From Pyronema omphalodes (lineage: Eukaryota; Ascomycota; Pezizomycetes; Pezizales; Pyronemataceae), in NCBI GenBank assembly GCA_024516155.1, contig JAJJXM010000056.1, positions 248,001 to 312,000 of the forward strand: a DNA stretch of 64,000 bases, in the 5' to 3' direction. Made by a program: the position numbers and the translations under genes. Shown one piece after another: positions 12,326 to 24,300 of the stretch. The number at the start of each line of letters is the position of its first letter. Position 1 is the stretch's first letter. The notes under the pieces were generated by a model. The model made no database searches. It saw only the letters and a program-made list of their open reading frames with translations, and was not told the DNA's origin.

Positions 12326-15300
12326 TGTTGGTGGCTGTTACGTGGTGTATAATCTCGAGCGTCGTTATCGGCGATCGGTGATGAGGTGAAGCGATAGAGC
12401 GACTGAGCTGTGGGGAATGTAAAGGTAAAGGCGCTGTGCTAAAAGCTAGCCGTAAGCTAGCTAGCTATACCAAGGCGTATCGTACCGCGTCATGCCTTGA
12501 AATTGGCGCGGTGGTTAGTCCTACCTTACGTGTTACCCGGGGTGGGCCGGCATGGTGTAACTGTAACCGAAGTCGGAGCCCGGATTCAGTGTGCGTTTTC
12601 TGAATGTGTACGAGAAAACAAAAACAGACACAAGATATTCACTGAAACCGAAGCATCTAGCATTTAGCTATTTTGCCCCCTATCTGCTGTCGTGTACCCT
12701 TGTATCTAACTATTCAGAAGCGATACGGGTTCCATATCATATGGTACTTTTACTTGCCCTAAAATTATCATTCGAATCCATTCCCACAAGCCACATATAT
12801 ATATCTACCTCTCTATCACCATCGAAGCAAGTGCGTTTAGAAGAAATTAATCACAACTACAAAAACCCCTCCCACAATTACCACAACTACCATAACTATC
12901 CACCGACATATCTTTCTACAAATATACAGAATATACACCCATTGGCTATAACCCATCATACAAAAAGCCCAAAGAATCACATCAAGTAAGGTAAGAAAGT
13001 AAGCAATTAATCTCCGTATATATATAATACCAGAAAAGAAAAAAAAGTTTGATACTCCATTCTATTCTGTCGTATCACTACACTCAAGTTTTTCTCCTCA
13101 TATGTTACAATAGTCAGTACCAAGACCACTATATGCCTTCCATATCAGAGTACTAATATTCAAGCGTTATTCATGCATATCTACCTTGCTGTTCCTCTAA
13201 CATGAAGAACTCAGCAATAAATGACCTATACTCCACTTTGGATGGCCGGTTTCGCCTTAGTAATGAAGCTATAAACGCCTGGGAATGCCTGAAAAGCTGG
13301 GCCCAGGATGAACTTATAACTGAGGCCTTTGTCCTGATTGTAGAGCTTGATGAAATGCCAGACTCTGAGCTATATGAGGCAGTAATCGCAAGGGGAAGGA
13401 AGGTCATTGCAACACCACAAAGATTTTAACTTTCTTACACCTTCACCAAAAGATTTAATCTAAGGGAGGCATAGGATAAATTTTGGTGCCTTGGATACTT
13501 TTTAATGCCTTTTGGGTGTCTTTTGTTCCTTTTGCCGATAATAAGTGATACATGATGAGTGATATACTATGATTGATCGCCTTCTGTAGCGTGTTCTAGG
13601 GTTCATAGTCGTAAAGAGATATCCATATATATACCACCGGTAATTTTTGTGGCTTGAAGTCAAAGACGTCTGGGATGTCACAAAAGCCAAGCAATAAGCA
13701 ATTCTAGAAGCCCAGAAAACCTTGGTCATGGCATCCAGCGTCATCGATTATAGAAAGCCTGTGGGATTATCTTGGGTATGGAGATATCCTTACCAGTATT
13801 AATTATCAATAAGATGCATTATCATCCGCCTATTGCAATGGAAATTCTGATTGTTATATAGTGATTGATATAGTTTATATCTTTCATGTCCTCAACCCTA
13901 ATTCGCTGATCTGCTAATCGGCGAGAGAGATGAGCAAGCTGAAAACACCGCTATATCTACAGCGGCTACGACTACAGATATGGGGTATAGTGACGATGAT
14001 TCCGATGCATCTGATGTATCTGATGGATTTTGTGGCTTGATCTTTGTGGGATACTCCGGATAAGGAACCACGGAGGAATGTGAGTGACTATTCCTTGGAT
14101 ATCGGGAGTGCTCTATGAGATTGGCATTCCTTTGGGAGTATTTTGTAGTTTTCTAGTTCTGTCATTGGTGGCATTCGATGGTAATAGCTCTTTTAAGATC
14201 CAATTAAAAAAAGCCTTGAAGTTACTGGCAGTTACTTGAATGAAATTCATGATGTACACATACTGCAGGAGGCCGTTTTGTGCCGTTTTTCGTTACACGT
14301 ATCTGCATTTGCAGTGTCACAGTACCTGTTACTCTACAGTTCCGTTTCCGTTCCACGACAGCTGTTCTTTACCTCAGATGAAGAGATTTGAAATATCTTC
14401 AATGAAGCGATGCCGATATGGTTTTTGAGGGCTTGAGGTCTAAATAGACTATCTAAGTGCATGGGACATTGTGTTTCCCCAGGTTTATTATACTGCACCA
14501 TTGCACCATTGCACCACTGCACAATCGTTATAACTCATTGCGCCTCCATGCCAAGAATGTTAAACCGGGGACTGGAGTCCGCCGAAGACTTTGACATGCC
14601 GATCATGATGGGGATAAATCATTTCAAAACGCTTTAATTTGGTGTTAGAAAGTTGCTCGGGGAGTTTTTGGTGGTTCTTTGACAGGTTTTTGTTGTGGGT
14701 CATAGCTCTATCAATACATGTCGGGCGGTATCGGACTGTTAGTCTCTGCGCACGGAGTGCCCATAAACTGTCTAGTAGCTGCTTCGTGAGAGTGAGATCT
14801 CCAGGGACAAGATTAGGATGATCTACTAGCAAAGCCGCTAACGTCTCCTACGGCATCGGGGCATCTCTTCATCGCGGCGCATCTCTCGTAGGGAATCGTT
14901 AGGTACTCTACATACGTCAGAGAATTTTTGAACAAAGGAAATAGGAGTAAAAAGTAACATTTAGCAAGGAATATTCGAGCTTGTAACATCAGCCTCTTCG
15001 GAAGTAAATGCGGTGTTTTTGTCATTGTTGACGAATCTGTCATTTTATCGGATTTTGTCAAGTGTTGGTTTCGGATTTTATTTCGGCACAGAACGTCCCC
15101 CAGTTATATGGTGCACCATGACGGCGAAATAAGGCAGCCTGCGCGCGGTGGCTGACGCGCGTTAGTTCCTCTCGTTAATTTCGAGAAATACGGTCATTGA
15201 ACACACGATCTTTAGCCTTCACGACGATGTATTAGCGACATCTCTGAGAAGATATGATTAACGCCCATGTCGTAACAAATTTCCGGTTCCCCACCCGAGA

Positions 15301-15734
15301 ATCATGTGGGCTGGACGTTTGTCACTTCTCCGGATATCGTCGAGCTTAAGGTTGTCTGCCGAGAAAGTTCAGGGGCATCTGTATGGATATTTGTGTGTGC
15401 GGTTTCAGGTGGGGATCCATTTGTAGCCCTCCCCACATGTTGAAACCTCCACTGTAATTGTTATTGAGCTTCCGGACACACGAAGGGACCACCAAGCATA
15501 GGGGGTGCCGATCATTCAAAGGAAAAGAGGTCGGTGAGATTTTGCGCCGGAACAACTTGAGAGAGGATTCTTGGACAGAAACACCCTCCTTCGACAGGCA
15601 GGACGAATCTCGAATATTGCCCCTATTTTTCTCTTCGACAGAGTCAGTACCAGTAAAAATCCGACAGATTCCGAGACAGACCGATAGAGTCAACCACAGA
15701 AACATCAAAAGTGGTGATCCAATAATCCAATGTA
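12326..15734. other. Long intergenic region with a few orphan ORFs
   Basis: About 3.4 kb upstream of vps2 and of the next plus-strand gene. It carries an orphan ORF at 13202-13429 (listed separately) and a short acidic coding-looking piece near 13930-14050 (S, D and T rich). Other ORFs, such as 12591-12989, have biased low-complexity composition. No RNA gene or known transposon protein was recognised. Confidence 0.4.
13202..13429 (+). CDS. Orphan small ORF, 75 residues
   Basis: An ATG-initiated ORF of 75 codons whose translation is not low complexity. It reads DLYSTLDGRFRLSNEAINAW, then a mixed acidic and hydrophobic region, ending RKVIATPQRF. The same frame stays open a few codons upstream of the ATG. 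No family was recognised, and no good intron links it to neighbouring ORFs. It could be a small gene, an exon, or a transposon remnant. The antisense strand is also open over most of the same interval, which lowers confidence. Confidence 0.25.
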   Translation: MKNSAINDLYSTLDGRFRLSNEAINAWECLKSWAQDELITEAFVLIVELDEMPDSELYEAVIARGRKVIATPQRF

Positions 15735-16361
15735 ATGGAGGCCCAATACGCCCCCCGAAGCTTTAACGCATCTGTCGGCGAATATGAACCTCACAATCGT
15801 CGACAAATTCCCGCCGGAAAACTTTCCTTACAACCCCAAATCCCGCGCGACACCGCGAGAGGTACCGAGAAATATGGAACTCCTCCGAAAACAACTGCAC
15901 CAGCAATGAGGCAATCCCCGCAGACGAAACCATCAGCACCGGCAAAACTACCTCCGTATTCACGCCCGCAGTTCGCTGCTTCCGTTTCAACTTTTCTCGA
16001 GACTGTCTCCTCAACGCCTAGCAAAGAAAAGGCACATAAGCAAGAGTTAATAGAAATGGAGATCCAAGTACGCGAACTTGCCAAAAAGCTAGAACTTGCA
16101 TCACAAAACATGGTGCCAATGACTGAAGGTCAGAGGCGAAATCTTAGAGCAAAGCTGGAGGATACGAGAAGCGATCTAAGGAAAAAGGACAGACGGTTTG
16201 ACGAGTGGATGAAGAAACAGTGTGATTATATCGAGGAGTTTTTAAGAGGATTAACGAAGGAGGAATTAGACTGGGTAAACGAAGAACGGAAGAAGATTTT
16301 CGGGATTGTAGACATGCAGCCGGGAAGAGAGTGGCTATATGTGCGGCAGGCTTTGAGATGA
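15735..16361 (+). CDS. Hypothetical coiled-coil protein, 208 residues
   Basis: Single-exon ORF from an ATG at 15735 to TGA at 16361. Residues 1-90 are basic and proline-rich (for example PPKTTAPAMRQSPQTKPSAP), probably disordered. Residues 90-175 are helical and strongly charged: KQELIEMEIQVRELAKKLEL, then RRNLRAKLEDTRSDLRKKD, with heptad-like spacing of a coiled coil. The end is WVNEERKKIFGIVDMQPG and YVRQALR. No domain was recognised. Codon pattern and composition look genuine. The start is uncertain because the frame has no strong context beyond the ATG. Confidence 0.65.
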   Translation: MEAQYAPRSFNASVGEYEPHNRRQIPAGKLSLQPQIPRDTARGTEKYGTPPKTTAPAMRQSPQTKPSAPAKLPPYSRPQFAASVSTFLETVSSTPSKEKAHKQELIEMEIQVRELAKKLELASQNMVPMTEGQRRNLRAKLEDTRSDLRKKDRRFDEWMKKQCDYIEEFLRGLTKEELDWVNEERKKIFGIVDMQPGREWLYVRQALR

Positions 16362-16872
16362 GATGAGGCGGCCTTAGATGGAGGTGGAGGATTTTCTTTT
16401 ACCGGTTGCTCGTTTCTGGGCTTGAGATGTTGGATTTTTTTTTTTCCTATTTTTGTTCCTCGATTTCTTGGGCGTTTCTATGGGGTGCGTATGTTTCTTT
16501 TTCTTTGTTCTCTGCGGGTTCATTGTTTCGATTTGTGCTTCATCATCTGTATTGAGTAAGCGGCATGTAACGTCACTCGGTTGTTTTTATCGTCATACGG
16601 GTTGGAATGGTAGCTTGTATTGGATCCATTTGCTTCAGCCTGTAATTACATATTTCCCCACTTATAATCTCGACCAAGTGAAAGAAATGATGTGTGTTTG
16701 AGGCTACCGCTTATCACGTTGCCGTGGGCTTTATCTACGCAAGCTCCCGGTTACCCGGTTCTCCATCTTAAGCCACCTTAGCCCACCCCAGATTCACGTA
16801 ACCATTTCACAGACATTCGGCCGCCTTTCAACATCGTGGAACAGCACATCTCCGAATGTGAAAACTTTCACG

Positions 16873-19186
16873 ATGGCTTACCACACCAACCGAAGCTCGC
16901 ACACAGCAAGTACCTACGACGAATACCGGGACTACGATCACGATTATGACAGGAGTTACGATCGTGACGGTTACGAAGCCTACGACCGCCCGCGCCAAAA
17001 CGAAGCCGACCCTCGCGCCGGTCGCGGATACTACAACAACTACCACCGCTCGACAGCCCGCTCACGATCTCCGCGGGGAGCCTATAGCTCTGATCGCTCG
17101 CGCGGAAACTACTATGATAGGGACGCACCGCAAGATCGATCTCGCTCTAGGACTCCGCCGGAACGTGAACGCTTCGTCACTAGAGACGTAATTATTGAGG
17201 GATTCGGTGGAGAACTTACAGATGATGACGTTGTTACCCCCACCTGTCTTGCATCAATTCAAGCTTTGCTCCAAATATTTCTTGAAAGGACAATATGCTG
17301 AAAGAGGTTTGAGAGGACCTCCGGCGGGAGCCCGCCGGAGGGCGTGGGTTGTCTGAGTTACAGATTATGAGAGAACTTGCAGAGGAACTTCGCTTGACCG
17401 GTATTGAAAAGGTCACACTCATCAGAGACCGGAAGACTGGTATGTCTTGATTAAATTACCTTTTCAAGAAACACACAAATGGTAACATGTGTTGTGATAC
17501 TTTTAGGACTTTCAAGAGGATTCGCATTTGTACGGTTTGTTACGACCGATGATTCAGCTGCCTTTGTGGATACTTTTGGCCCTTCTATTCGAATTGGCGA
17601 AGACAGATGCCGGATTGCCTTCTCACGTGAACGGGACGAAGGAGATAGGCAACGCCGGCGTAACGAGGAAGGTGAAGAATGGAAATGCAGAGTGGTATGT
17701 GCAAATATTACAAATAAATCGGGAGGAGGGCATTTGCTGAATGCGCGACACAGTGTCTTCTCGTCAACTATCCCCGCCGTCAAGAATGTTTCCGTTGCCA
17801 GACCCCGCGATCAGGTTTGTATCCCGCTTGTCTCATCGCAATTCGACTCACCATCCCACAGAGGTAACTCTCACCGGAACTTTGACGCACCCAACACCGA
17901 CCTACTTTACGAATGATGGGCAACGCGATATGGCTACTTCGTCTACTCCCTCCCAATTCCTGCTTTTCCGCAGTCTCGAAGCCGGTGTAAACGAAGATAT
18001 TCTCTCCAAAGGTGTCTACAAGCTATCGTCCGCTTCATCTCCAGCGGGAGCAGCCGAGTCTTCCATTAGACGTGTTCTCTTGGTCCGTGACCGCCGCACC
18101 AATGAATCCTGGCGCTTCGGCTTTGCCGAATTCTCTACCCCGCAGGAGGCACAGAAAGCCCTCAAGGTTTACGAAGGATTAGAGAAATTCACCATCAGCT
18201 CTAAGCCGGTTTCGGTCTCCTATATCCATCCTGGTGTATTTGTACCAGTTTACAACGCTCCCGAAGAGGCAGAGCGTTTTACCTTCCTGCCGTTGATGCC
18301 AGTTGGCGGTGGTATGCGTCTAGCATATTGGGATGAAGAAGCTTACGTCTCCGAACTGGTCTTGAATACTTCCCCTGAGCCCTCAAGCGGAGGAGAAGCG
18401 GATAAACCTAAAGACGAGAAAAAGAGCAAGAAGCGCAAAGCCGAGCCCATTGCCGCCGAAAAGGCTAAGAAACCTGCGGTTCCCGCACCTCATCTCCAGT
18501 TCTGGCAGAACCGTCACTCTGAGCTTCATGGAGTTAAGCCCAAGCCTATTATCCAACCAGAGGATTCCAATGTCGATAACAGTGCTCCCGAAGCTGTGGC
18601 CGCTTCTATGCCTGTTCTGCCGGTGCAGCCTACGGATGATTCCAGTCGCACCGAGTCCTTCGCCGACATGAACAAACTGGCTTGTCTTTTATGCTCAAGA
18701 CAATTTAAAACTGCCGAAAAACTACACCAACATGAGCGAGTCTCCCCACTCCATGCTGATAATCTCAAGAAACCTGAACTGGTTGAAACTGCACGAAAGA
18801 AGCTTCCCAAGAAAAATGACGAGTATCGTGATCGTGCCAAAGAGCGCAGGGAGGCTTTCGGGCCTGGAACTGCTCCTGCCCCTAGCCATAAGAAGAAGCA
18901 ACGGGAAAAGACCCCAGTCAAAGAGGTTGCAGAACCAGTGGCTTCTAAGGGTGCGGCGCTTCTTGGTAAAATGGGGTGGAGCGCTGGTCAAGGACTTGGT
19001 GCCTCTGGAGAGGGAAGGACCGAGCATGTTGTTGCAGAAATGTACACTGCTGGTGTTGGATTGGGTATGAAGGGAGCGAAGGTTGGAGATGTGGAGGAAG
19101 TTGCTAAGGCGGGATCTGGGGGATATGGAGATTTTGTCAGGAGAACCAAAGAGCGAGCTAAGGAGAGATACGAGGAGATGGGTTAA
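16873..19186 (+). CDS. RBM5/RBM10-like splicing factor: RRM, RanBP2 finger, RRM, C2H2, G-patch
   Basis: Probable spliceosomal RNA-binding protein of the RBM5/6/10 type. Exons are 16873-17229, 17364-17439, 17507-17694, 17754-17814 and 17862-19186, giving 668 residues. Domains in order: an Arg/Ser/Tyr/Asp-rich N-terminus to about 100; RRM1 (about 103-190, RNP2 VIIEGF, RNP1 RGFAFVRF); a RanBP2-type zinc finger (about 201-226, WKCRVCLLVNYPRRQ then CFRC) assembled only after splicing exons 3 and 4; RRM2 (about 250-340); a Lys-rich linker; a C2H2-like finger near 500-525 (CLLCSRQF then HQHERVSPLH); and a G-patch at about 590-635 (LLGKMGWSAGQGLG). The OCRE repeat of animal RBM5 is not visible. The first donor could be GTTGTT (chosen) or GTTACC one codon later. 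Intron 1 holds a perfect GC hairpin. Confidence 0.93.
17230..17363 (+). other. Intron 1 of the RBM5-like gene, with a GC hairpin
   Basis: The intron is 134 bp. Positions 17318-17328 (CCTCCGGCGGG) are repeated as an exact reverse complement at 17331-17341, separated by AG. The RNA would form an 11-bp, almost all-GC stem. It lies about 20 bases before the TTACAG acceptor and so overlaps the expected branch-site zone. It might affect splicing of this intron, but that is inference. Confidence 0.6.
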
Positions 19187-19771
19187 GCACACATGATGCT
19201 TGGGATTAAGGCCATCCCAATTGTTGTTGCTAAGGAGATGTAGTATTTGGAGGTTATTTGGTTTAAGCTGCCACTGTACTGGTTTACGCTGCTATTTTGC
19301 TACGCTCCAATACGAGCTTTTTGTACATATTGTTTTTTTTTTTTACTCGAAGTAATAATGGAAGCTGGTTTCTATCATAGTGCACTTTTGCTCTGCTGCG
19401 TGCAAACGACGCGAATCCCCTGAAACAACTTCTCCTCCCTCCACCTCGCCTACCGATCGCCAATCGCTCGCGTCTTCCGTGCGCCATTCGCCGAACTTAG
19501 CGTACCCTGAGTCAAATCCCGCTAAGCGAGTATTTTTGCTGAACCCTGACGTAACCAATGGCTACCCTGCCTACATAGCGGCTCCACGGAAATTCTTACC
19601 TGCATCCTCCACCCGGCCCGGCACCACGTTCACCCCGCCAAAACCGTGTCCCTCGCCGGTTCGTTCATTCTTCTTTCCTCTCCGCCCTCAATCTTTTCCG
19701 CCCTCGGAATACGTCGCATAGAAACCATAAACTACAGAAACCACACCGCACATCGCACACCATAACCAATT

Positions 19772-20341
19772 ATGGCCACCCCCTCCACCTCCTCCACCGC
19801 CCCTCCTTCAGGCCCCGTCGGCCCCACTCCTCCATCAATGGAACAGCTGCTCGCCCGCCAAGCCGAATACCAAGACCTTCAATACAAAGTTGCACTCGGA
19901 ATGGTAGTTCTAGGACCAATTTTGGTAGCACTTCCTCCAAGGAAGTTGGACCATTATACATTTGGATTGGGATTAGTTTGGTTATATACATTAAATGAGG
20001 TTTCGAAACATCATGGAGGAAAAACAATTATGGAAAGGGTTTTTAATCTCAACTCCCAAAAGGAAAATGAAAAACCCCTGGATCAGGATATTAAAAAGGG
20101 TTGGCTGGGTGAAAGTGTTTTTGCTCAGTATAGGGAAAGAGAAGAGGAGGGTAAGGGAATTGCGGAAATGATCATGGAATCGGTTTGGGATGTCTGGCAG
20201 CAGAGAGATAAGAGGAGCCTCACTAGGGAACAGGAGGAGGAGGAGGAATTGCCTCTTAGGGAAAGAATTAAGAAGGTTCAGGAGGAGAGGGAGAAGGTTA
20301 GAGAGAGAACATTGGTGGATGAGTTGGTGAAGAAGACGTAA
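19772..20341 (+). CDS. Small membrane protein, fungal family, 189 residues
   Basis: Single-exon ORF from the ATG at 19772. Residues 1-25 are Pro/Ser/Thr-rich. Two hydrophobic segments follow, about 38-55 (VALGMVVLGPILVALPP) and about 62-78 (YTFGLGLVWLYTLNEV), separated by the short charged PRKLDH loop. The rest is a charged, Glu/Arg/Lys-rich tail with coiled-coil character (EREKVRERTLVDEL at the end). The layout resembles small fungal proteins annotated in databases as rhomboid-family membrane proteins, but I see no Ser-His catalytic pair, so protease activity should not be assumed. It lies 585 bp downstream of the splicing-factor gene on the same strand. A 19-base G run starts 40 bp after its stop. 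Confidence 0.75.
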   Translation: MATPSTSSTAPPSGPVGPTPPSMEQLLARQAEYQDLQYKVALGMVVLGPILVALPPRKLDHYTFGLGLVWLYTLNEVSKHHGGKTIMERVFNLNSQKENEKPLDQDIKKGWLGESVFAQYREREEEGKGIAEMIMESVWDVWQQRDKRSLTREQEEEEELPLRERIKKVQEEREKVRERTLVDELVKKT

Positions 20342-21384
20342 AATATCAGCGATGGGGCTTTGAGCCCGGGGAAGGAGGGAGGGGGGGGGGGGGGGGGGGA
20401 AGGCGGGTAGGAGGTGAAAAATGGCACAAGGGATTATGGTTCCAGATGAGGTTGTTGAACGGCTTGCTTCATGATATTGTTAAATACCAATTGGATTAGA
20501 GTATGATTTTAGTAGTTCTCCACTTAAGTACAGTATAACTTCAAAAATCTTCATATAATATTAATCCTCGAAGCCCATGATCTCATAACCATTACCAGGC
20601 CTCTTCCTATTTACCTTCAATCAGATAAATCACTCTGAGTATCTTCTTCTCCTTTCTTTTTCCAATTTTGTTTATTATTGACAAAATTAAGAATCAGGCA
20701 TTGATATTTTCTTTTCAACAGGTATCAAAGGTACCGAAGTTTGATTTGATATTATGAAATTGTTATATAACTTCTGTTAACGGATAGTGGATAATATCAC
20801 ATCGACTAATTTTACGGGGCTTGCTTTTTTTTTTTCTTTTTCATCCTCCTATTGTATCTTGATTACTAATCCTAAATAATGCTTGCTTGCATACTTGCTT
20901 TAATTCCTTCATTTTTTGCCATTCCCTCGTCTCCACCACGCTTCCCACCATACTATCATATCAGCGTACAACAAATACACTTACAACAAAATCTCTCGTA
21001 CAAAAAAAATGAACCTTACAAACCCAACCCAAGCATCAACCCATCCAGGGCCAAAAAAAAACATCATTTGAAGCCTTTGAAAGAACATAAAACATAGAGC
21101 ATAAAAACGTAAAGCGGTCAAAAAAAAGAGGAATATGAACATATCGACAACCCCCTTACCACGCGCAGGATTCTTGGCCCATAAACAAAAGCTACAAGGA
21201 TGATAAAAAAAAAGGAAGTAGGTATAGATAGTAAAAAGAAAACCACGAACAGATAAGATAAGATAAGAAAAGAGAAAAAAAAAAAACAAGGCTTGAAAGT
21301 ACATCGCGTCCCATCCCATCCCATCCCATCTCATCTCATTTCATCTCATCTCAGCTCAGCTCAGCTCATCTTATCACATCTTAT
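20342..21384. other. Convergent intergenic region
   Basis: Region between the membrane-protein gene (+) and scc3 (-). It begins with a pure G run at 20381-20399, followed by AT-rich DNA. Near 21300-21370 there is a short CATCC/CATCT tandem stretch just downstream of the scc3 stop. No gene was recognised. Confidence 0.5.
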
Positions 21385-24300
21385 CTAGACATCTACCATC
21401 TCTTCATCTTCATCATCCTCATTATGTAGCTCGACTTCTGGATCAGGTGTTGATTCCTTGGATGCATGTTTCTCCGCCTCAGCTTCTTGTTCTTGTTCAG
21501 CTTCTTCAGCATCTGCCTGGTCATCACCTTCTTCACCTTCCTCATTTTCCTGGTCCTGGTCCTGTTCATCATCTGAATCAACCACTTTCTCCGCACTCTT
21601 GGCACCTTTCTGAAATCTTGATTGTGCAGAAGGTTTCTGTTGAGCGCCACGTCTCATTCCAGGTCTACCAACACTAGCCCTATCAAGGTGGTTTACAACC
21701 TCCTTATAATTAGGGCCTAATCTTGCCTGATTTCTTGCAAGACGTTTTCTCCAAGTTTTTTGTTCGACAAGTTTTGCAAGGACTGCTAGGATGATTTTAC
21801 TAGTAAATTCGCAGAGCTTTTGTTCGGCCATGACTTTTGTTCCTTCGTTTGTTTCTTCTTCATTTTCGTCTTCTTCGTCTTCGGGGGCTGCGTGCTCGTC
21901 GGACTCCATTTTTTGTCCGATTGCTTTTCCGAAGGATTTTTCGAGATGGTCAAAGACGGCCATAAGCTGAGATTGAGTCTGAGAATCAAGAGCGGATGAA
22001 ACAGAGAAGAGGCGTTGATCCTTTGCGGCAACAAAGAGTGTCGTTAGATCCAAGAGAGTAGAAGCGGCGGAAAGCTTGACGGCATCAACAGAAGAGCGAG
22101 TGGCCAAAATAGTGGTTATTTCCCTCATCACCTGCTGTTTTGTTTCTTGGAGAGCATCGATTTCGGCATCATCGAAGGGTTGTCGGAAGTCGAGTGATTT
22201 GTTGAGGGAGACGATTTTCCACATGAAATAGTAGTCTAGGGAACGAAGAACACGGAGGGTAAGTTCTTCCTCCATTTCATCCTCTGAGGTTCCACGCTCC
22301 AGGAGGGAGAGTAGCACGTTGATGGGAACCAGAGCCGAAGTTTTCGCTTTTGTTTTTGAGTTTTTCGAAGCCGTTGGAGGGGTCTCGAGGACCTCGGTAC
22401 AGTCGGAGATACCAGAAAGATACTCCAAACGCCTAACAGTATTGATGAGTCCTGTTAAGCTACTATCAGAGAACTTGAAGGTTGCAGCGTCCTTACTGCC
22501 AATAATAGCAACAAGATTAGAAACTGTTTCCTCTTTGAGCTGATTAAGTTTAGACTCGGTCACTTCGCGGAGGTCAAGGAAGGTCTTTGCATGTCCTAAC
22601 GCCTGTGAAGCTTGTCTTAAAACGACCTCATCGGCATGAGTAAGGAATTGGCGATTGATGTCGTCAAGTAACGAAGAGTATGCATTGCCCTGGCGTAGAT
22701 CTTGGAATACAGTAAGCTTCATAAGCTTAATTAAGCGAAGAACTGATGATGCGGCGTCGGGAACTGGGCCAAACTTCTTTAGAAGCTGTGGAATCAATGG
22801 CGTTAAGCTGCGAGAAACCATCTCCTGAGATTTCTCTATCTCCTTGGGGGTACGCTACAAGGCATTAGTAAAACTAATTGCAATAAACAAATATGTAACA
22901 CTTACAGGCTGGGAGGTCTTCTTTTTATCCGTCGGAGCGTCCTTCCAGATACATCCCGTAACACTGGCATGGAGCATCTGGAGAAGAATGACATCTTCCT
23001 TGGTGTCCAGCGCAACGGCTTTCTTGATCTCTTTCGCGGCATCTCCTGAATCATCGTCGTCTTCGGTTCTGCTAGCTGAGTGGTCGTACAGCAAGTATCG
23101 GGCCATACCCTCCCAATCCCTGACTTCTTCAAGCTCATCCCATAGAACGGCTCCAGCAAACCAAAGTCTGCTGGCAATTTCGTCGACCTTCATAACTAGG
23201 CCAGAGGTAGTCTCGGTCAGGAGGTTTGGAGAAGCGCCATCATCCTTATTAGCATCCGCTTGGTCATAAGAGGCCAGAACTTTGACAAGGCATTTCAGCT
23301 TGATCCACGCCAGAGTTGGTCCTTCAGACTCTTCATCTTCTGTACCAATTCCAAGAACCTCTTTAACTGCATCTTCACCGCCAAGCTCCTCCAATTGAGT
23401 GTTGTAAAGATCATTGATGTTTTGCACAAAGAAGGGAGCAACTGCACGCCGCACTTTTTGTTCTGGATCAAACAGAAGACGACCAATGGTTTCAACTTCC
23501 TCAGAGCCAAGGAAACCAACCTCCCGCATGATATCCAGGAGTTCAATAGTCGCAGCTCGAACACTGGTGTCTACGTCAGAGGTACCCATCTCGACAAGCC
23601 GTACCTTGAAACGTTCTGTAAAAGTCCTTAGACCTGCGACTTGGTCTTTGTGTCTGAAAAGCTTGGTCAAAGATTTGACTACCTCAAGTCGTGTTGCAGC
23701 AACTGTATCACTCAGTGTCCATCCCAAGTACCGAATGTATGAACCATCGAAGAATTTCTCGGGCAAAATGGTGATCCAATTGCTCAGCTCCTGAACACAG
23801 TCGATCCGGATCTTAGGATCTATGTCACGATATCTGTGGACAAAGACAGTATCGAAGATATCCTTGAGAAGTACCTCAATGGCCTCATACTTCTCTTGGC
23901 GCTCTTGCACAGATTTGACAAGATCAGCAATTCGACCCTCATTTGGCGAGGCTTTCTTTTCTTCGGTATCTATTTGACGGTTGGTATTTCCTGCTAATTT
24001 ACGCAGGTCTCTCGAGCTTGCTGAAAAGTGTGACACCATGTCGAGTGCGAATACTGTCGCCGTATGTCGAAACTGCCGCAAAGTACTGGAAGACATCGCC
24101 GAAATCCAAACCAGCATGTTCTCCAGTAGCTCGCGGTCGTGAGTGATAAGATCCTCGGATACAACAGCGGCTACCAGAGAGTTGACAAAGCCAGACAAAT
24201 TCTGACGGAATTTTCTAAATGCCGGACTTTTGGAAGTAAGTGGATAATCGGCAGTCTGCTGAGTCGAAAATGCATCTTGGATTTCCGCAAGTGTTGTAGA

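Noticed and set aside
12591..12989. ORF of 132 codons upstream of vps2
   Set aside because: Asn/His/Tyr/Thr-rich low-complexity C-terminus, no domain, and no clear start context; treated as promoter DNA.
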